This document shows positions 5,732 to 12,871 of a stretch of 14,341 nt of DNA, piece by piece; within the stretch, counting starts at the first letter, position 1; each line of letters opens with the position of its first letter. Source of the DNA: an uncultured Acetatifactor sp. (GTDB taxonomy: Bacteria > Bacillota > Clostridia > Lachnospirales > Lachnospiraceae); contig CAKRRU010000068.1 of assembly GCA_934394515.1 (NCBI GenBank), forward strand, positions 1 to 14,341. Reading direction: 5' to 3'. The notes beneath the pieces are model-generated. The model made no database searches. It had not been told where the DNA came from and saw only the letters and a list, made by a program, of their open reading frames with translations. A program made the translations under genes and the position numbers.

Positions 5732-7953
5732 CTGTATCTCCTTTTCCTGATCAGCCAAATACTCATCCCTACGATCGTAAGCAGTGTGATCATCTCGGCC
5801 ACTCGCCAATACCAAGGCTCTGTGAATCGTACCGTGATCCGTCCCGTGTAACCTCCCGGCACACTTACCTGCAACAGATGATTATCACTATCTACGATTT
5901 CCATTTTCTCTCCGGATTCCCCGATTGCTTCATATCCCTTATACAAAAGAACCGGTAATGTAATGCGTTCCTGTACCTCCCCATCATTTCGGCAAAAGAA
6001 GCTCGTGTTCAATCCCCTCTTTGTATACTCGGTGATCTGAATGTTCTCACCGTACCTGGGTCTTGCAAAAGATAATTGGTCACTGTCGGTTCCGTAGATC
6101 AGATATTCCGCTCCCGAAATATATCCAAACCCCATACTTTCTTCATTATACAAATAGAAGCTCGGCTCCTGATCCTCGGAATCCATCAGATACAGATAGG
6201 ACGTGGACAATGCTGCCAACACCGTGATCAGACTCATTTGGTATAACATTCTACGATTATTTTTAAAATACTTCAGAACATATCCGACCGGAACTGCCAG
6301 AAGAACCGTACCCCAGCCCAGGAAACGATTGGGAAACTGCAGACTGCTCACCAGTGTTGCCGCAATATGTGAAGTATTTTGAATGCGATCCCACGGGAAA
6401 TAGTTAGTGGACAGCCACAAAGCAAGACATCCCAGTCCGGCTGCTTTTACTGCAAAGCTCTTTTCCCGATCTTTTTCTTCGGACAGTTCTCCCAGAAACA
6501 GTAACAACCAGAATATCAGTACTCCCAGCACAAGGATCAACCCCACACTTAATGGATGTGAATACTGCATTCCGTTATCCCCGGGCACTGCAGCCCGTTC
6601 ACTGATCCAGAAATGATGAATCAACTGCGGCAGGATGGTTCCTCTGTCCTGTATCGTTCTGGCAGAAGCATGCTGGATTCTCATATCCTGCGTCATATAA
6701 TAATCCAAAAACGGCACCAGATACCACAGACTCAATCCCAGTGCCAGCAATGCCCCTTGTACAAGCTGACGCAATCTCGGCAGTTCAAACACCTTCCTAA
6801 GGTAGAGTACACAGAGTAATATCGTCATAAAAGCAGTGATCTCACAGGTCAGCACATGTGTCTGGATCAATCCGGCATAACCGATGCCAAGGATCAGCCA
6901 GCTTTTCCGAAATTCTTTGTCTTCCACACTTCCTTCAAAGACAAGATAGATTCCGTAAAGCACCAGCGGAAGAAAGGTAAATGCACTTCCCTCTCCCACG
7001 GCTCCCGTGATCAGTAGTTTATACATCCGGAAAATAGATAACGTATAAATTCCACTGCATACCAGACCGATCACATCGTCCCGGAACATTTTCCCGAAGC
7101 AGTACCATGCGATCGCTGCCGTGGCAATATTCAGAGCAATGCAATAAAGAGCATAGCTTTCTGTCACAGTGAATCCAACCATGCGCAGCAGTGCCGGAAA
7201 ATACAGCAGCAGATTGCAATAAAAAATGCCGTTGGCATAGCCATGATCGAATACCCATCGGGGCTCCAGGCGCACCGGAAACTGTCCGGTCAGCAGACCA
7301 TCCTTTACTCCCTCGATACGCTGCAAATGGTAAGTCAGGTCTGCACCTGAGATCAGTCCGTCATATAAATAAGGAATCGAAGCAACGAATGCAATCACGC
7401 CAATTCCAAAAATCACCCGGCGTCCTGCTTCTCCCACTTCGTTTTTCGTATTCTGTCTTTCAAACCGGATAGTTCCCATGGTCAGAAGTACCAGTGCAAT
7501 GAGGATCACCAGATATCTCGTCCATAAAAGATTTGTCTCTATGATTCTCAGATTCCCCGTGGTAAGATTCTGCTGCCCGGAATAATCAATGACGACTGCC
7601 AGTTCCTCTGTCGCCTCAAACAGCCAGAACTCATAGGCTGTGTGATCCAGTGCCTGATACATATGCTCTCCGTTGCATAAAAGTCCGCCTTTATACACCG
7701 TACCGTCTTTTACATTACATATGGCATTGGTATCTCCTTCACTCTCATAGGAAAGTTCCAGACGATAAACACCTGTCCCCAGAGGAATATGATCATAAAC
7801 AGTCTGATCTGTACAAGGTTCTCCCTTTTTAAATTCATAACTGCCGGAATACTCCCACTCTCTATTCGGCATCGCAATACGTATCACACAGATCAGTGAC
7901 AACAGCAGCAATATTCCTAATATGGCATATCTGATATAAGGCTTCCTGTTCAC
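5728..7953 (-). CDS. Large membrane protein, PTPS-related / YfhO-like (741 aa)
   Basis: This protein has an N-terminal anchor (residues about 9-27), an extracytoplasmic beta-rich region (about 30-140, with TGVYRLELSYE), then about ten or more membrane segments from 145 to 590. An extracytoplasmic C-terminal domain follows (about 590-712), then a last membrane segment (718-735) ending RKRRYR. The loop SGADLTYHLQRI (202-213) and PALLRMVGFTVTESYALY (253-270) resemble the bacterial membrane family known as 6-pyruvoyl-tetrahydropterin-synthase-related, which is related to YfhO and GT-C glycosyltransferases. This is a family judgement from memory. A plausible role is transfer of a sugar from a lipid carrier to a cell-surface polymer, but no substrate can be inferred. 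The start is GTG at 7951-7953, the only possible one because an in-frame TAG lies just upstream; GAGGAG is 10 bases away. It leads the three-gene operon. Confidence 0.8.
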   Translation of the reverse strand: MNRKPYIRYAILGILLLLSLICVIRIAMPNREWEYSGSYEFKKGEPCTDQTVYDHIPLGTGVYRLELSYESEGDTNAICNVKDGTVYKGGLLCNGEHMYQALDHTAYEFWLFEATEELAVVIDYSGQQNLTTGNLRIIETNLLWTRYLVILIALVLLTMGTIRFERQNTKNEVGEAGRRVIFGIGVIAFVASIPYLYDGLISGADLTYHLQRIEGVKDGLLTGQFPVRLEPRWVFDHGYANGIFYCNLLLYFPALLRMVGFTVTESYALYCIALNIATAAIAWYCFGKMFRDDVIGLVCSGIYTLSIFRMYKLLITGAVGEGSAFTFLPLVLYGIYLVFEGSVEDKEFRKSWLILGIGYAGLIQTHVLTCEITAFMTILLCVLYLRKVFELPRLRQLVQGALLALGLSLWYLVPFLDYYMTQDMRIQHASARTIQDRGTILPQLIHHFWISERAAVPGDNGMQYSHPLSVGLILVLGVLIFWLLLFLGELSEEKDREKSFAVKAAGLGCLALWLSTNYFPWDRIQNTSHIAATLVSSLQFPNRFLGWGTVLLAVPVGYVLKYFKNNRRMLYQMSLITVLAALSTSYLYLMDSEDQEPSFYLYNEESMGFGYISGAEYLIYGTDSDQLSFARPRYGENIQITEYTKRGLNTSFFCRNDGEVQERITLPVLLYKGYEAIGESGEKMEIVDSDNHLLQVSVPGGYTGRITVRFTEPWYWRVAEMITLLTIVGMSIWLIRKRRYR

Positions 7954-8017
7954 CTTTTCATTTCTCCTCTACAGTACTTTTTCAATCATTTAAAAAAAAA
8001 CGCAAAAATCCATATTG

Positions 8018-8046
8018 AGTATAGCATAAAAAAAAGATAATGAAAA
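8018..8046 (-). promoter_or_regulatory. Candidate promoter of the membrane-protein operon
   Basis: On the minus strand TTTTCA (8041-8046) is followed by a 17-base spacer and TATACT (8018-8023). The boxes overlap the terminator of the upstream transporter operon. The predicted start near 8011 gives a leader of about 58 bases. The -35 match is only four of six. Confidence 0.35.
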
Positions 8047-8065
8047 CTCCCTTCATTATCTTTTT
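8028..8065 (-). terminator. Terminator of the amino-acid ABC transporter operon
   Basis: A perfect 14-bp stem, AAAAAGATAATGAA (8031-8044) and TTCATTATCTTTTT (8052-8065), encloses a 7-base loop and is followed on the minus strand by eight T in a row (8035-8028). It lies about 34 bases after the ATPase stop codon. The stem is A/T-rich but the T run is long, so this is a good intrinsic terminator. Confidence 0.85.
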
Positions 8066-8098
8066 CTCTGCTTTATGTAATCGCTCTTATATTCTTTA

Positions 8099-8863
8099 TT
8101 ATTGTTCCGCATGATGCTCCACATGTTCAAACGTGAATACATTCAGGAATTGTTTTGCTCTCTCGGTCTTCGGATGTTCAAAAAACTCTTCCGGTGCCGC
8201 TTCCTCTACGATCTTACCCTGATCAATGAAGATCACTTTATCTGCTACCGCCTTGGCAAACTGCATCTCATGGGTGACAATAAGCATAGTCTTTCCCTGC
8301 TTTGCCAGATCTAACATAACGTCCAGCACTTCTCTTACCATCTCAGGATCCAGTGCTGCGGTCACTTCATCGAATAACAGGATCTCCGGATGCATACACA
8401 GTGCACGTACGATAGCCACACGCTGTTTCTGTCCGCCGGACAACTGTCTGGGATAACTTCTGGCTTTATCTGCCAGTCCCACACGCGCAAGCAGTTCCAT
8501 TGCTTCCTTACGTGCTTCCGCTTTATCACGTTTCTGTACTTTCACAGGTGCCAGGGTAATATTATCCAGCACCGTCAGATGAGGAAATAATTCATAGCTC
8601 TGGAACACCATTCCTATCTTCTGACGCAAGGTCGTGATGTTTTTGCTGCCCTTACGGATATCCATTCCCTGCAGCTGTATGCTGCCTCCCTGGATCGGCT
8701 CCAGTGCATTGATACAGCGAAGCAGGGTACTCTTACCACAGCCGCTGGGGCCTACCACTACCAGGACATCCCCCTGTTTTACTTCCAGATCGATCCCGTC
8801 CAGTATTTTCTGTCCTTCATATTCTTTTGTAAGATTTTCTATTTTTAACAATGTCTCTGCCAT
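8099..8863 (-). CDS. Polar amino-acid ABC transporter ATP-binding protein
   Basis: A 254-residue GlnQ/HisP-type ATPase that powers uptake through the two permeases encoded upstream. Motifs in order: Walker [10 protein letters not shown] (38-46), Q-loop Gln88 in VFQSYELF, signature LSGGQKQR (141-148), Walker B ILLFDE (161-166), D-loop ALDP (170-173) and H-loop His198 in IVTHEM. The Walker B continuation is [10 protein letters not shown] rather than the more usual DEPTSALDPE, a variant I believe exists in this family. The ATG at 8861-8863 is chosen over one at 8899 because GGAG lies 7 bases upstream and the family normally begins shortly before the A-loop region; the longer version would overlap the permease gene and has no ribosome binding site. 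It is the last gene of the operon. The substrate cannot be told from sequence. Confidence 0.95.
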   Translation of the reverse strand: MAETLLKIENLTKEYEGQKILDGIDLEVKQGDVLVVVGPSGCGKSTLLRCINALEPIQGGSIQLQGMDIRKGSKNITTLRQKIGMVFQSYELFPHLTVLDNITLAPVKVQKRDKAEARKEAMELLARVGLADKARSYPRQLSGGQKQRVAIVRALCMHPEILLFDEVTAALDPEMVREVLDVMLDLAKQGKTMLIVTHEMQFAKAVADKVIFIDQGKIVEEAAPEEFFEHPKTERAKQFLNVFTFEHVEHHAEQ

Positions 8864-8889
8864 GTTTTTACTCCATTCACCTTCCGGCT

Positions 8890-9564
8890 CTAATTCCATT
8901 TCTTTTCCAGCACTCTTGCCAGTACACTAAAAGGCCAGCAGGCGAAAAAGTACAGAACGAATACCACGAGGAATACTCCGAATGCTGCATTGGGGCTGCT
9001 CATACGGTTAGCCTCAATGATCTGCTGTGCCACCTTTAGCATTTCCACCACGCCGATCATCAGCACCAGACTGGTCGTCTTGATCATACGGGTGATCAGG
9101 TTGATAGACAGCGGAATCAACCGCCTTACGGTCTGCGGAATGATAATATACAGATAGGTCTGTATTTTACTGAATCCCAGTGCTTCGCTGCTTTCGTACT
9201 GATGTCTGGGAATACTGATCAATGCTCCTCGCACCAGATCTCCCATCTCTGCTGTTCCCCACAGGACGAACACGATCACGGAAGCAACCTCTCCGGACAG
9301 ATTCCATCCCAGTGCCCGTGTGGAGCCAAAATATACAATAAACAGCAAAACCAGCTGTGGCATGATACGGATAAATTCCAGATAGACACGGAAAACAGCT
9401 TTGGCAACCCGGTTCTTCACCGTCATCAGTGCACCCACCAGAATGCCAAGAGGCATACTGATCAGAATGGATACGATACTGATCTTCATGGCTACCCACA
9501 ATCCCTGCAGCAGACGGAGCATGTTCGTGCCTTTGAATAAAACGTCAATCCCCAAATCCGGCAT
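8890..9564 (-). CDS. Polar amino-acid ABC transporter permease (second)
   Basis: A 224-residue inner-membrane subunit of the HisM/GlnP type. It shows [18 protein letters not shown] (63-80), the family signature region, and the cytoplasmic EAA-like coupling loop [18 protein letters not shown] (113-130) followed by [11 protein letters not shown]. Both are expected for subunits that bind the ATPase. It forms a heterodimer with the permease encoded just upstream, whose stop codon lies 20 bases inside this gene. The ATG at 9562-9564 has GAGGAGGA about 7 bases upstream, located within the preceding gene, so translation is probably coupled. The length is normal for the family. Confidence 0.94.
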   Translation of the reverse strand: MPDLGIDVLFKGTNMLRLLQGLWVAMKISIVSILISMPLGILVGALMTVKNRVAKAVFRVYLEFIRIMPQLVLLFIVYFGSTRALGWNLSGEVASVIVFVLWGTAEMGDLVRGALISIPRHQYESSEALGFSKIQTYLYIIIPQTVRRLIPLSINLITRMIKTTSLVLMIGVVEMLKVAQQIIEANRMSSPNAAFGVFLVVFVLYFFACWPFSVLARVLEKKWN

Positions 9565-10204
9565 AACGCATCCTCCTCTCCACCAGTGATCCTATGATCG
9601 ATACAGGCAACAGGATCAACAGATAAAATACCACCAGAAGGAACAGGCTCTCCGTAGTTTTATAATACAGACCAATGAGATCTTTGGCAGTAAACATCAG
9701 ATCCATCAGGCTGATGGCACTGAATACACTGGTCTCCTTCAACAGGAAAATAATATTCGCTACAAAGGCCGGAATACTGGTAGACATAGCTTGGGGCAGG
9801 ATCACATAGCGTAATACCTGTCCGGAACTCATTCCCAGGCTGGTGGCACTCTCACTCTGGATCGGTTCTACCGCTTCCAGGCCGCTACGAAAGCTTTCTG
9901 CCATATAGCTGCCGCCTAAGAATGCCAGACCGACTACGCCGCACAGCTCCGCCGGCATCCGGATCCCGATCTTCGGGAAGCCGTAATAGATAAAAAACAG
10001 CTGTACCAGAAGCGGCGTATTACGGCTCAGCTCCACGTAGACTGCCACGATCCACCGCAGCACCGGCACCTTATAATATTGTATCGCCGCACATACCAGT
10101 CCCAGCAGAATCGCAAACAGGATTCCGATGACACCGATCTTCACGGTAAGCAACGCTGCCTTCTCATACATAGGCAGATATTTAGCTATAAATTCCCAGT
10201 TCAT
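9545..10204 (-). CDS. Polar amino-acid ABC transporter permease (first)
   Basis: A 219-residue HisM/GlnP-type permease. The signature VELSRNTPLLVQLFFIYYG (57-75) is nearly canonical and the EAA loop is SYMAESFRSGLEAVEPIQSE (99-118) leading to SLGMSSGQVLRYVILPQAM. The Met-Asn-Trp-Glu start and five hydrophobic segments fit a full-length subunit. The ATG at 10202-10204 has AGAGGA about 9 bases upstream. It lies 192 bases from the binding-protein gene, and that gap contains a terminator and a separate promoter, so this gene can be expressed apart from the binding protein. Confidence 0.94.
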   Translation of the reverse strand: MNWEFIAKYLPMYEKAALLTVKIGVIGILFAILLGLVCAAIQYYKVPVLRWIVAVYVELSRNTPLLVQLFFIYYGFPKIGIRMPAELCGVVGLAFLGGSYMAESFRSGLEAVEPIQSESATSLGMSSGQVLRYVILPQAMSTSIPAFVANIIFLLKETSVFSAISLMDLMFTAKDLIGLYYKTTESLFLLVVFYLLILLPVSIIGSLVERRMRYAGFGD

Positions 10205-10244
10205 GTATTTCTTTCCTCTCCGGAATAATCAAAACAATCCGGCA

Positions 10245-10259
10245 ACTATTCTGAATAGT
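10245..10259. promoter_or_regulatory. 15-bp palindrome in the permease leader, CodY-box-like
   Basis: ACTATTC, one central base and GAATAGT form a perfect palindrome about 10 bases downstream of the predicted start of the permease promoter. Compared with the CodY consensus AATTTTCWGAAAATT it matches at 11 of 15 positions, with symmetric mismatches. CodY senses branched-chain amino acids and GTP and often controls amino-acid uptake in Bacillota. Assignment to CodY is an inference; another dimeric regulator could bind it. Confidence 0.4.
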
Positions 10260-10274
10260 CACACAACGTTATAG

Positions 10275-10303
10275 ATTATAACAAAAGTAAGTCGTATATG
10301 CAA
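10275..10303 (-). promoter_or_regulatory. Internal promoter for permease and ATPase genes
   Basis: On the minus strand TTGCAT (10298-10303) is followed by a 17-base spacer ending in TGT and then TATAAT (10275-10280), which is a perfect extended -10 element. The predicted start near 10268 gives a leader of about 64 bases. It lies downstream of the terminator at 10331-10365. Confidence 0.6.
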
Positions 10304-10330
10304 CGCAAGAAAGTCATTTCCCTGTGTAAG

Positions 10331-10365
10331 AAAAAACTGCGGCAGCAACCCACGTGCCCCGCAGT
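10331..10365 (-). terminator. Terminator between binding-protein and permease genes
   Basis: ACTGCGG (10336-10342) and CCGCAGT (10359-10365) form a 7-bp G/C-rich stem, with a possible further CA/TG pairing inside, followed on the minus strand by six T (10336-10331). It lies 31 bases after the stop codon of the binding-protein gene. Such a site lets the binding protein be made in excess over the membrane subunits. Confidence 0.75.
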
Positions 10366-10396
10366 CCCCTCTATATCATTTTATTCCGGTCTCTTC

Positions 10397-11290
10397 TTAT
10401 TGTGCGTTTACCTTGCCGCCCTCAACTACCAGGCTGTCTTCATAATCCAGACCATAGGTATCTGCCAGAGTTGCCTCATAGTCTGCATGGAAGAAGTTCT
10501 CCTCACCAAGGCTTGCGATCTCATCATTGATCCAGTCAAGCAAGGTGGTGTTGCCCTTGGATACTGCGGGTGCAATGGTATCTGCGCTGCCCAGGGAAGG
10601 AATACCTACGGTATAGCCTTCATTCTGCAGTGCAAATGCGATAACCTCGGTATTGTCGTTTGCCCATGCTACGGAAGTACCGTTTTCAAAAGCTTCCTTT
10701 GCGGTTGCATAGGAATCAAACTTCTGTAAAGGAATGTCCGGATAGTTTGCGATCAGGTAGGTCTCTGCGGTAGTTCCGGAGATCACGATGATGGAGTCAT
10801 CCGCATTCCAGTTATCCAGAGTAGTAATAACATTGTCATCCTTGGAAACTACGCCAAGTGCTACATTCATGTAGGGAGAAGCAAAATCAACTTCTTCTGC
10901 TCTCTCAGGTGTTACGGTGAAGTTTGCCAGAATCACATCTACCTTACCGGTCTGCAGATATTCAATACGGTTGGCAGCCTCGGTAGATACGAAGTTCACA
11001 TCTACACCCAGATCCTCACCGAGTCTTCTTGCATAATATACATCATAACCCTGATACTCACCGTTCTCATCCACATAACCGAACGGATTCTTATCGGAAA
11101 ATACACCGATATTGATGGTACCGCTCTCTTTGATCTCGTCTAAAGTACGATATACTGCCTTGCTACCGGCATCGCCGGCGGTGTTACCTGCATCTGCGCT
11201 GCCATTGCTGCTGCCGCATGCGGTCAATCCCAGAGCCATTGCTCCGGTCAGCGCTAATGCCAATATGTTTTTCCATGCCTTTCTTTTCAT
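10397..11290 (-). CDS. Amino-acid ABC transporter substrate-binding lipoprotein
   Basis: A 297-residue SBP family 3 protein. It has a lipoprotein signal (MKRKAWKNILALALTG...) with lipobox LTAC ending at Cys25, then a Ser/Gly/Ala-rich linker. Family motifs are GVFSDKNPFGYVDENGEYQG (62-81), GYDVYYARRLGEDLG (81-95), NFTVTPERAEEVDFASPY (123-140) and SGTTAE (171-176). Arg130 in TPER is the residue that usually holds the ligand alpha-carboxylate, and Asp212 is the likely amino-group contact; this follows from the family. It would be anchored outside the membrane and deliver ligand to the two permeases. The ATG at 11288-11290 has AGGAGG 9 bases upstream. A consensus promoter lies at 11347-11375 and a terminator follows, so it is probably the most highly expressed gene of the set. 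The exact amino acid is not predictable. Confidence 0.95.
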   Translation of the reverse strand: MKRKAWKNILALALTGAMALGLTACGSSNGSADAGNTAGDAGSKAVYRTLDEIKESGTINIGVFSDKNPFGYVDENGEYQGYDVYYARRLGEDLGVDVNFVSTEAANRIEYLQTGKVDVILANFTVTPERAEEVDFASPYMNVALGVVSKDDNVITTLDNWNADDSIIVISGTTAETYLIANYPDIPLQKFDSYATAKEAFENGTSVAWANDNTEVIAFALQNEGYTVGIPSLGSADTIAPAVSKGNTTLLDWINDEIASLGEENFFHADYEATLADTYGLDYEDSLVVEGGKVNAQ

Positions 11291-11306
11291 AATCCTTTTC
11301 CTCCTC

Positions 11307-11330
11307 TTCGATGTTTGTTTAAGTATCGAA
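11307..11330. repeat. Inverted repeat in the leader of the binding-protein gene
   Basis: TTCGAT (11307-11312) and ATCGAA (11325-11330) form a 6-bp inverted repeat around a 12-base centre, lying between the promoter start and the ribosome binding site. It could be an operator or a small leader stem. The evidence is weak. Confidence 0.25.
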
Positions 11331-11346
11331 TCAACTTATGGGTAGG

Positions 11347-11375
11347 ATTATATCGCCTATTTCATACTATGTCAA
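11347..11375 (-). promoter_or_regulatory. Promoter of the binding-protein gene (perfect consensus)
   Basis: On the minus strand TTGACA (11370-11375), a 17-base spacer and TATAAT (11347-11352) match the sigma-A consensus exactly. The predicted start near 11340 gives a leader of about 50 bases. The adjacent plus-strand promoter at 11404-11432 is divergent. Confidence 0.85.
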
Positions 11376-11403
11376 TAGGAAAACAGGAATTAATTTTTAT
11401 TTT

Positions 11404-11432
11404 TTGCACTGCTACCTGACAAATGTTATAAT
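11404..11432 (+). promoter_or_regulatory. Promoter of the capA-like gene
   Basis: TTGCAC (11404-11409), a 17-base spacer ending in TGT, and TATAAT (11427-11432) give a perfect extended -10 with a partial -35. The predicted start is near 11439, about 46 bases before the chosen ATG. Confidence 0.6.
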
Positions 11433-11484
11433 ACCCAATATATCTTATATGAAACCCATAAAGAAGCATTTTTGCGGAGGCTTT

Positions 11485-12786
11485 ATGAAAAACAAAAAAA
11501 CATCTCTTTATCTACTGCTCCTCCTGGTCCCGGTCATCTTGCTGTCCGGCATGTGCGGATACCTTCTTTTAGAAAAGAATACTGTAGACAGTGCTGTTGT
11601 TGCCGTTGCCGATACTCCGACACCTGCTCCTACACCGGTTGCGACACCTACCCCGGAGCCGACTCCCACACCGTTTCCGGAACATGATATCACGCTCATG
11701 GCAGTGGGGGATAACCTGATGCATCTAGGAATCGTAGCCAGCGGAAAACAGGACGACGGAAGCTATGACTTTTCCATGTTATTTGATGGGATCAAACCTT
11801 TTCTGCGTACTGCCGATGTTAAAATTATTAATCAGGAAACGATTATGGGAGGCAATTCCCGCGGTTTTTCCGGTTTTCCCTATTTTAATTCTCCCACAGA
11901 AGTGGGCGATGCCATTGCGGATGCAGGATTTAATGTAGTGCTGCAGGCATCCAATCATACGGCGGATCAACAGTTGGAGGGGCTGTTATACTGTGCGCAG
12001 TTTTGGAAAGAGCAACATCCGGATATGTTAGTTACCGGAATTCATGAAGATAGTTCCAAAGCAGATGAGATTCCTCTGTTAACCATAGATGATGTCACCT
12101 TTGCCATTCTGAATTATACCTACGGTGCCAACACTGAGACGCTGCCTTTAGATCTGCTGGGGCATCTGAATCTTCTGTGTGCCGTAAATGAGAAAAATGG
12201 ACAGATGGACTTCACCACGCTGAACCCGCAGGTCTTAGAAGATATCTCCCGGGCAGAAAAACTGGCGGACATTGTCATAGTATGTCCGCACTGGGGCACG
12301 GAATACTCTTCTAAAATCTCAAGTTATCAGGAAAAATGGGCACTCGCCATGGCAGAAGCCGGTGCCGACGTTATCATCGGCACGCACCCTCATGTCGTGG
12401 AACCGGTCGAATGGATCACCGCCGAAAATGGTAACCGGACGCTGTGTTATTACTCTCTGGGTAATTACGTGTCCACGCAGAAAAATACCCTCAGTATGCT
12501 GGAGGCTATGGCCTGGATCACATTTCACGTCACAGAAGACGGTGTCTCCATCGTGGAAGATACTTCCGGTGTGCTTCCTCTGGTCTGTCAGTATACTTCC
12601 GGTCCGGTACGTTTTGACAAAGTCTATCTTTTGGAAGATTATACCGAAGAACTGGCTGCCTCCCACGGCATCCGCAACTATGCCTGCATAGTGCTTCATC
12701 TGGAAGACCTGCAAAAATGGAGCAGCGAGATCCTTGGCGATTTCGTTCTTACCAAGGATCAGGTGCTCCATAATTCTAACGAATAA
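11485..12786 (+). CDS. CapA/PgsA-family metallophosphatase-like surface protein
   Basis: The 433-residue protein begins with a basic start and one hydrophobic segment (about 7-29) that serves as signal anchor, then a Thr-Pro-rich spacer (44-65, TPTPAPTP type) that would cross the wall. The CapA domain follows: LMAVGDNLMHLG (71-82), NQETIMGG (116-123), ASNHTADQ (155-162), CPHWGTEY (267-274), GTHPHVVEP (299-307) and YSLGNYV (323-329). These Asp/Asn/His residues match the metal-binding set of calcineurin-like enzymes. Family members are named after poly-gamma-glutamate capsule synthesis, but no capB or capC gene is present here, so that role is uncertain. The ATG at 11485 is preceded by GGAGG 4 bases away; a longer in-frame start at 11338 precedes the promoter and is rejected. 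It is the only plus-strand gene and ends facing the NlpC/P60 gene. Confidence 0.9.
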   Translation: MKNKKTSLYLLLLLVPVILLSGMCGYLLLEKNTVDSAVVAVADTPTPAPTPVATPTPEPTPTPFPEHDITLMAVGDNLMHLGIVASGKQDDGSYDFSMLFDGIKPFLRTADVKIINQETIMGGNSRGFSGFPYFNSPTEVGDAIADAGFNVVLQASNHTADQQLEGLLYCAQFWKEQHPDMLVTGIHEDSSKADEIPLLTIDDVTFAILNYTYGANTETLPLDLLGHLNLLCAVNEKNGQMDFTTLNPQVLEDISRAEKLADIVIVCPHWGTEYSSKISSYQEKWALAMAEAGADVIIGTHPHVVEPVEWITAENGNRTLCYYSLGNYVSTQKNTLSMLEAMAWITFHVTEDGVSIVEDTSGVLPLVCQYTSGPVRFDKVYLLEDYTEELAASHGIRNYACIVLHLEDLQKWSSEILGDFVLTKDQVLHNSNE

Positions 12787-12839
12787 CTTTACCTTCATTT
12801 TTCGCAACGTTAGCACTCACGAAATCACTAAAGTTATTC
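12781..12839. repeat. Long inverted repeat between convergent genes
   Basis: GAATAACTTTA (12781-12791) and TAAAGTTATTC (12829-12839) are perfectly complementary over 11 bases. Inside lie TTTCG (12800-12804) and CGAAA (12820-12824), so a two-part stem can form on either strand. The left arm contains the capA stop codon. No T run follows on either strand, so it is not a typical intrinsic terminator, though its position suggests it ends or protects both convergent transcripts. The 85-base gap shows no other terminator. Confidence 0.5.
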
Positions 12840-12871
12840 AAACGTTATACAGGTTCTGTCGTCTTACCCCT

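Noticed and set aside
8890..8899. ATPase start at 8899 overlapping the permease gene
   Set aside because: It has no ribosome binding site and adds 12 residues absent from the usual family start, whereas 8863 has GGAG at the right distance.
11338..11484. Longer capA start at 11338
   Set aside because: It would begin upstream of the extended -10 promoter at 11404-11432, and the added residues lack a ribosome binding site and family similarity.
11610..11680. Thr/Pro repeat stretch considered as a tandem repeat or phase-variation tract
   Set aside because: The codons vary (ACA, ACT, ACC, CCT, CCG) with no exact repeat unit; it is simply a Thr-Pro-rich wall-spanning linker.
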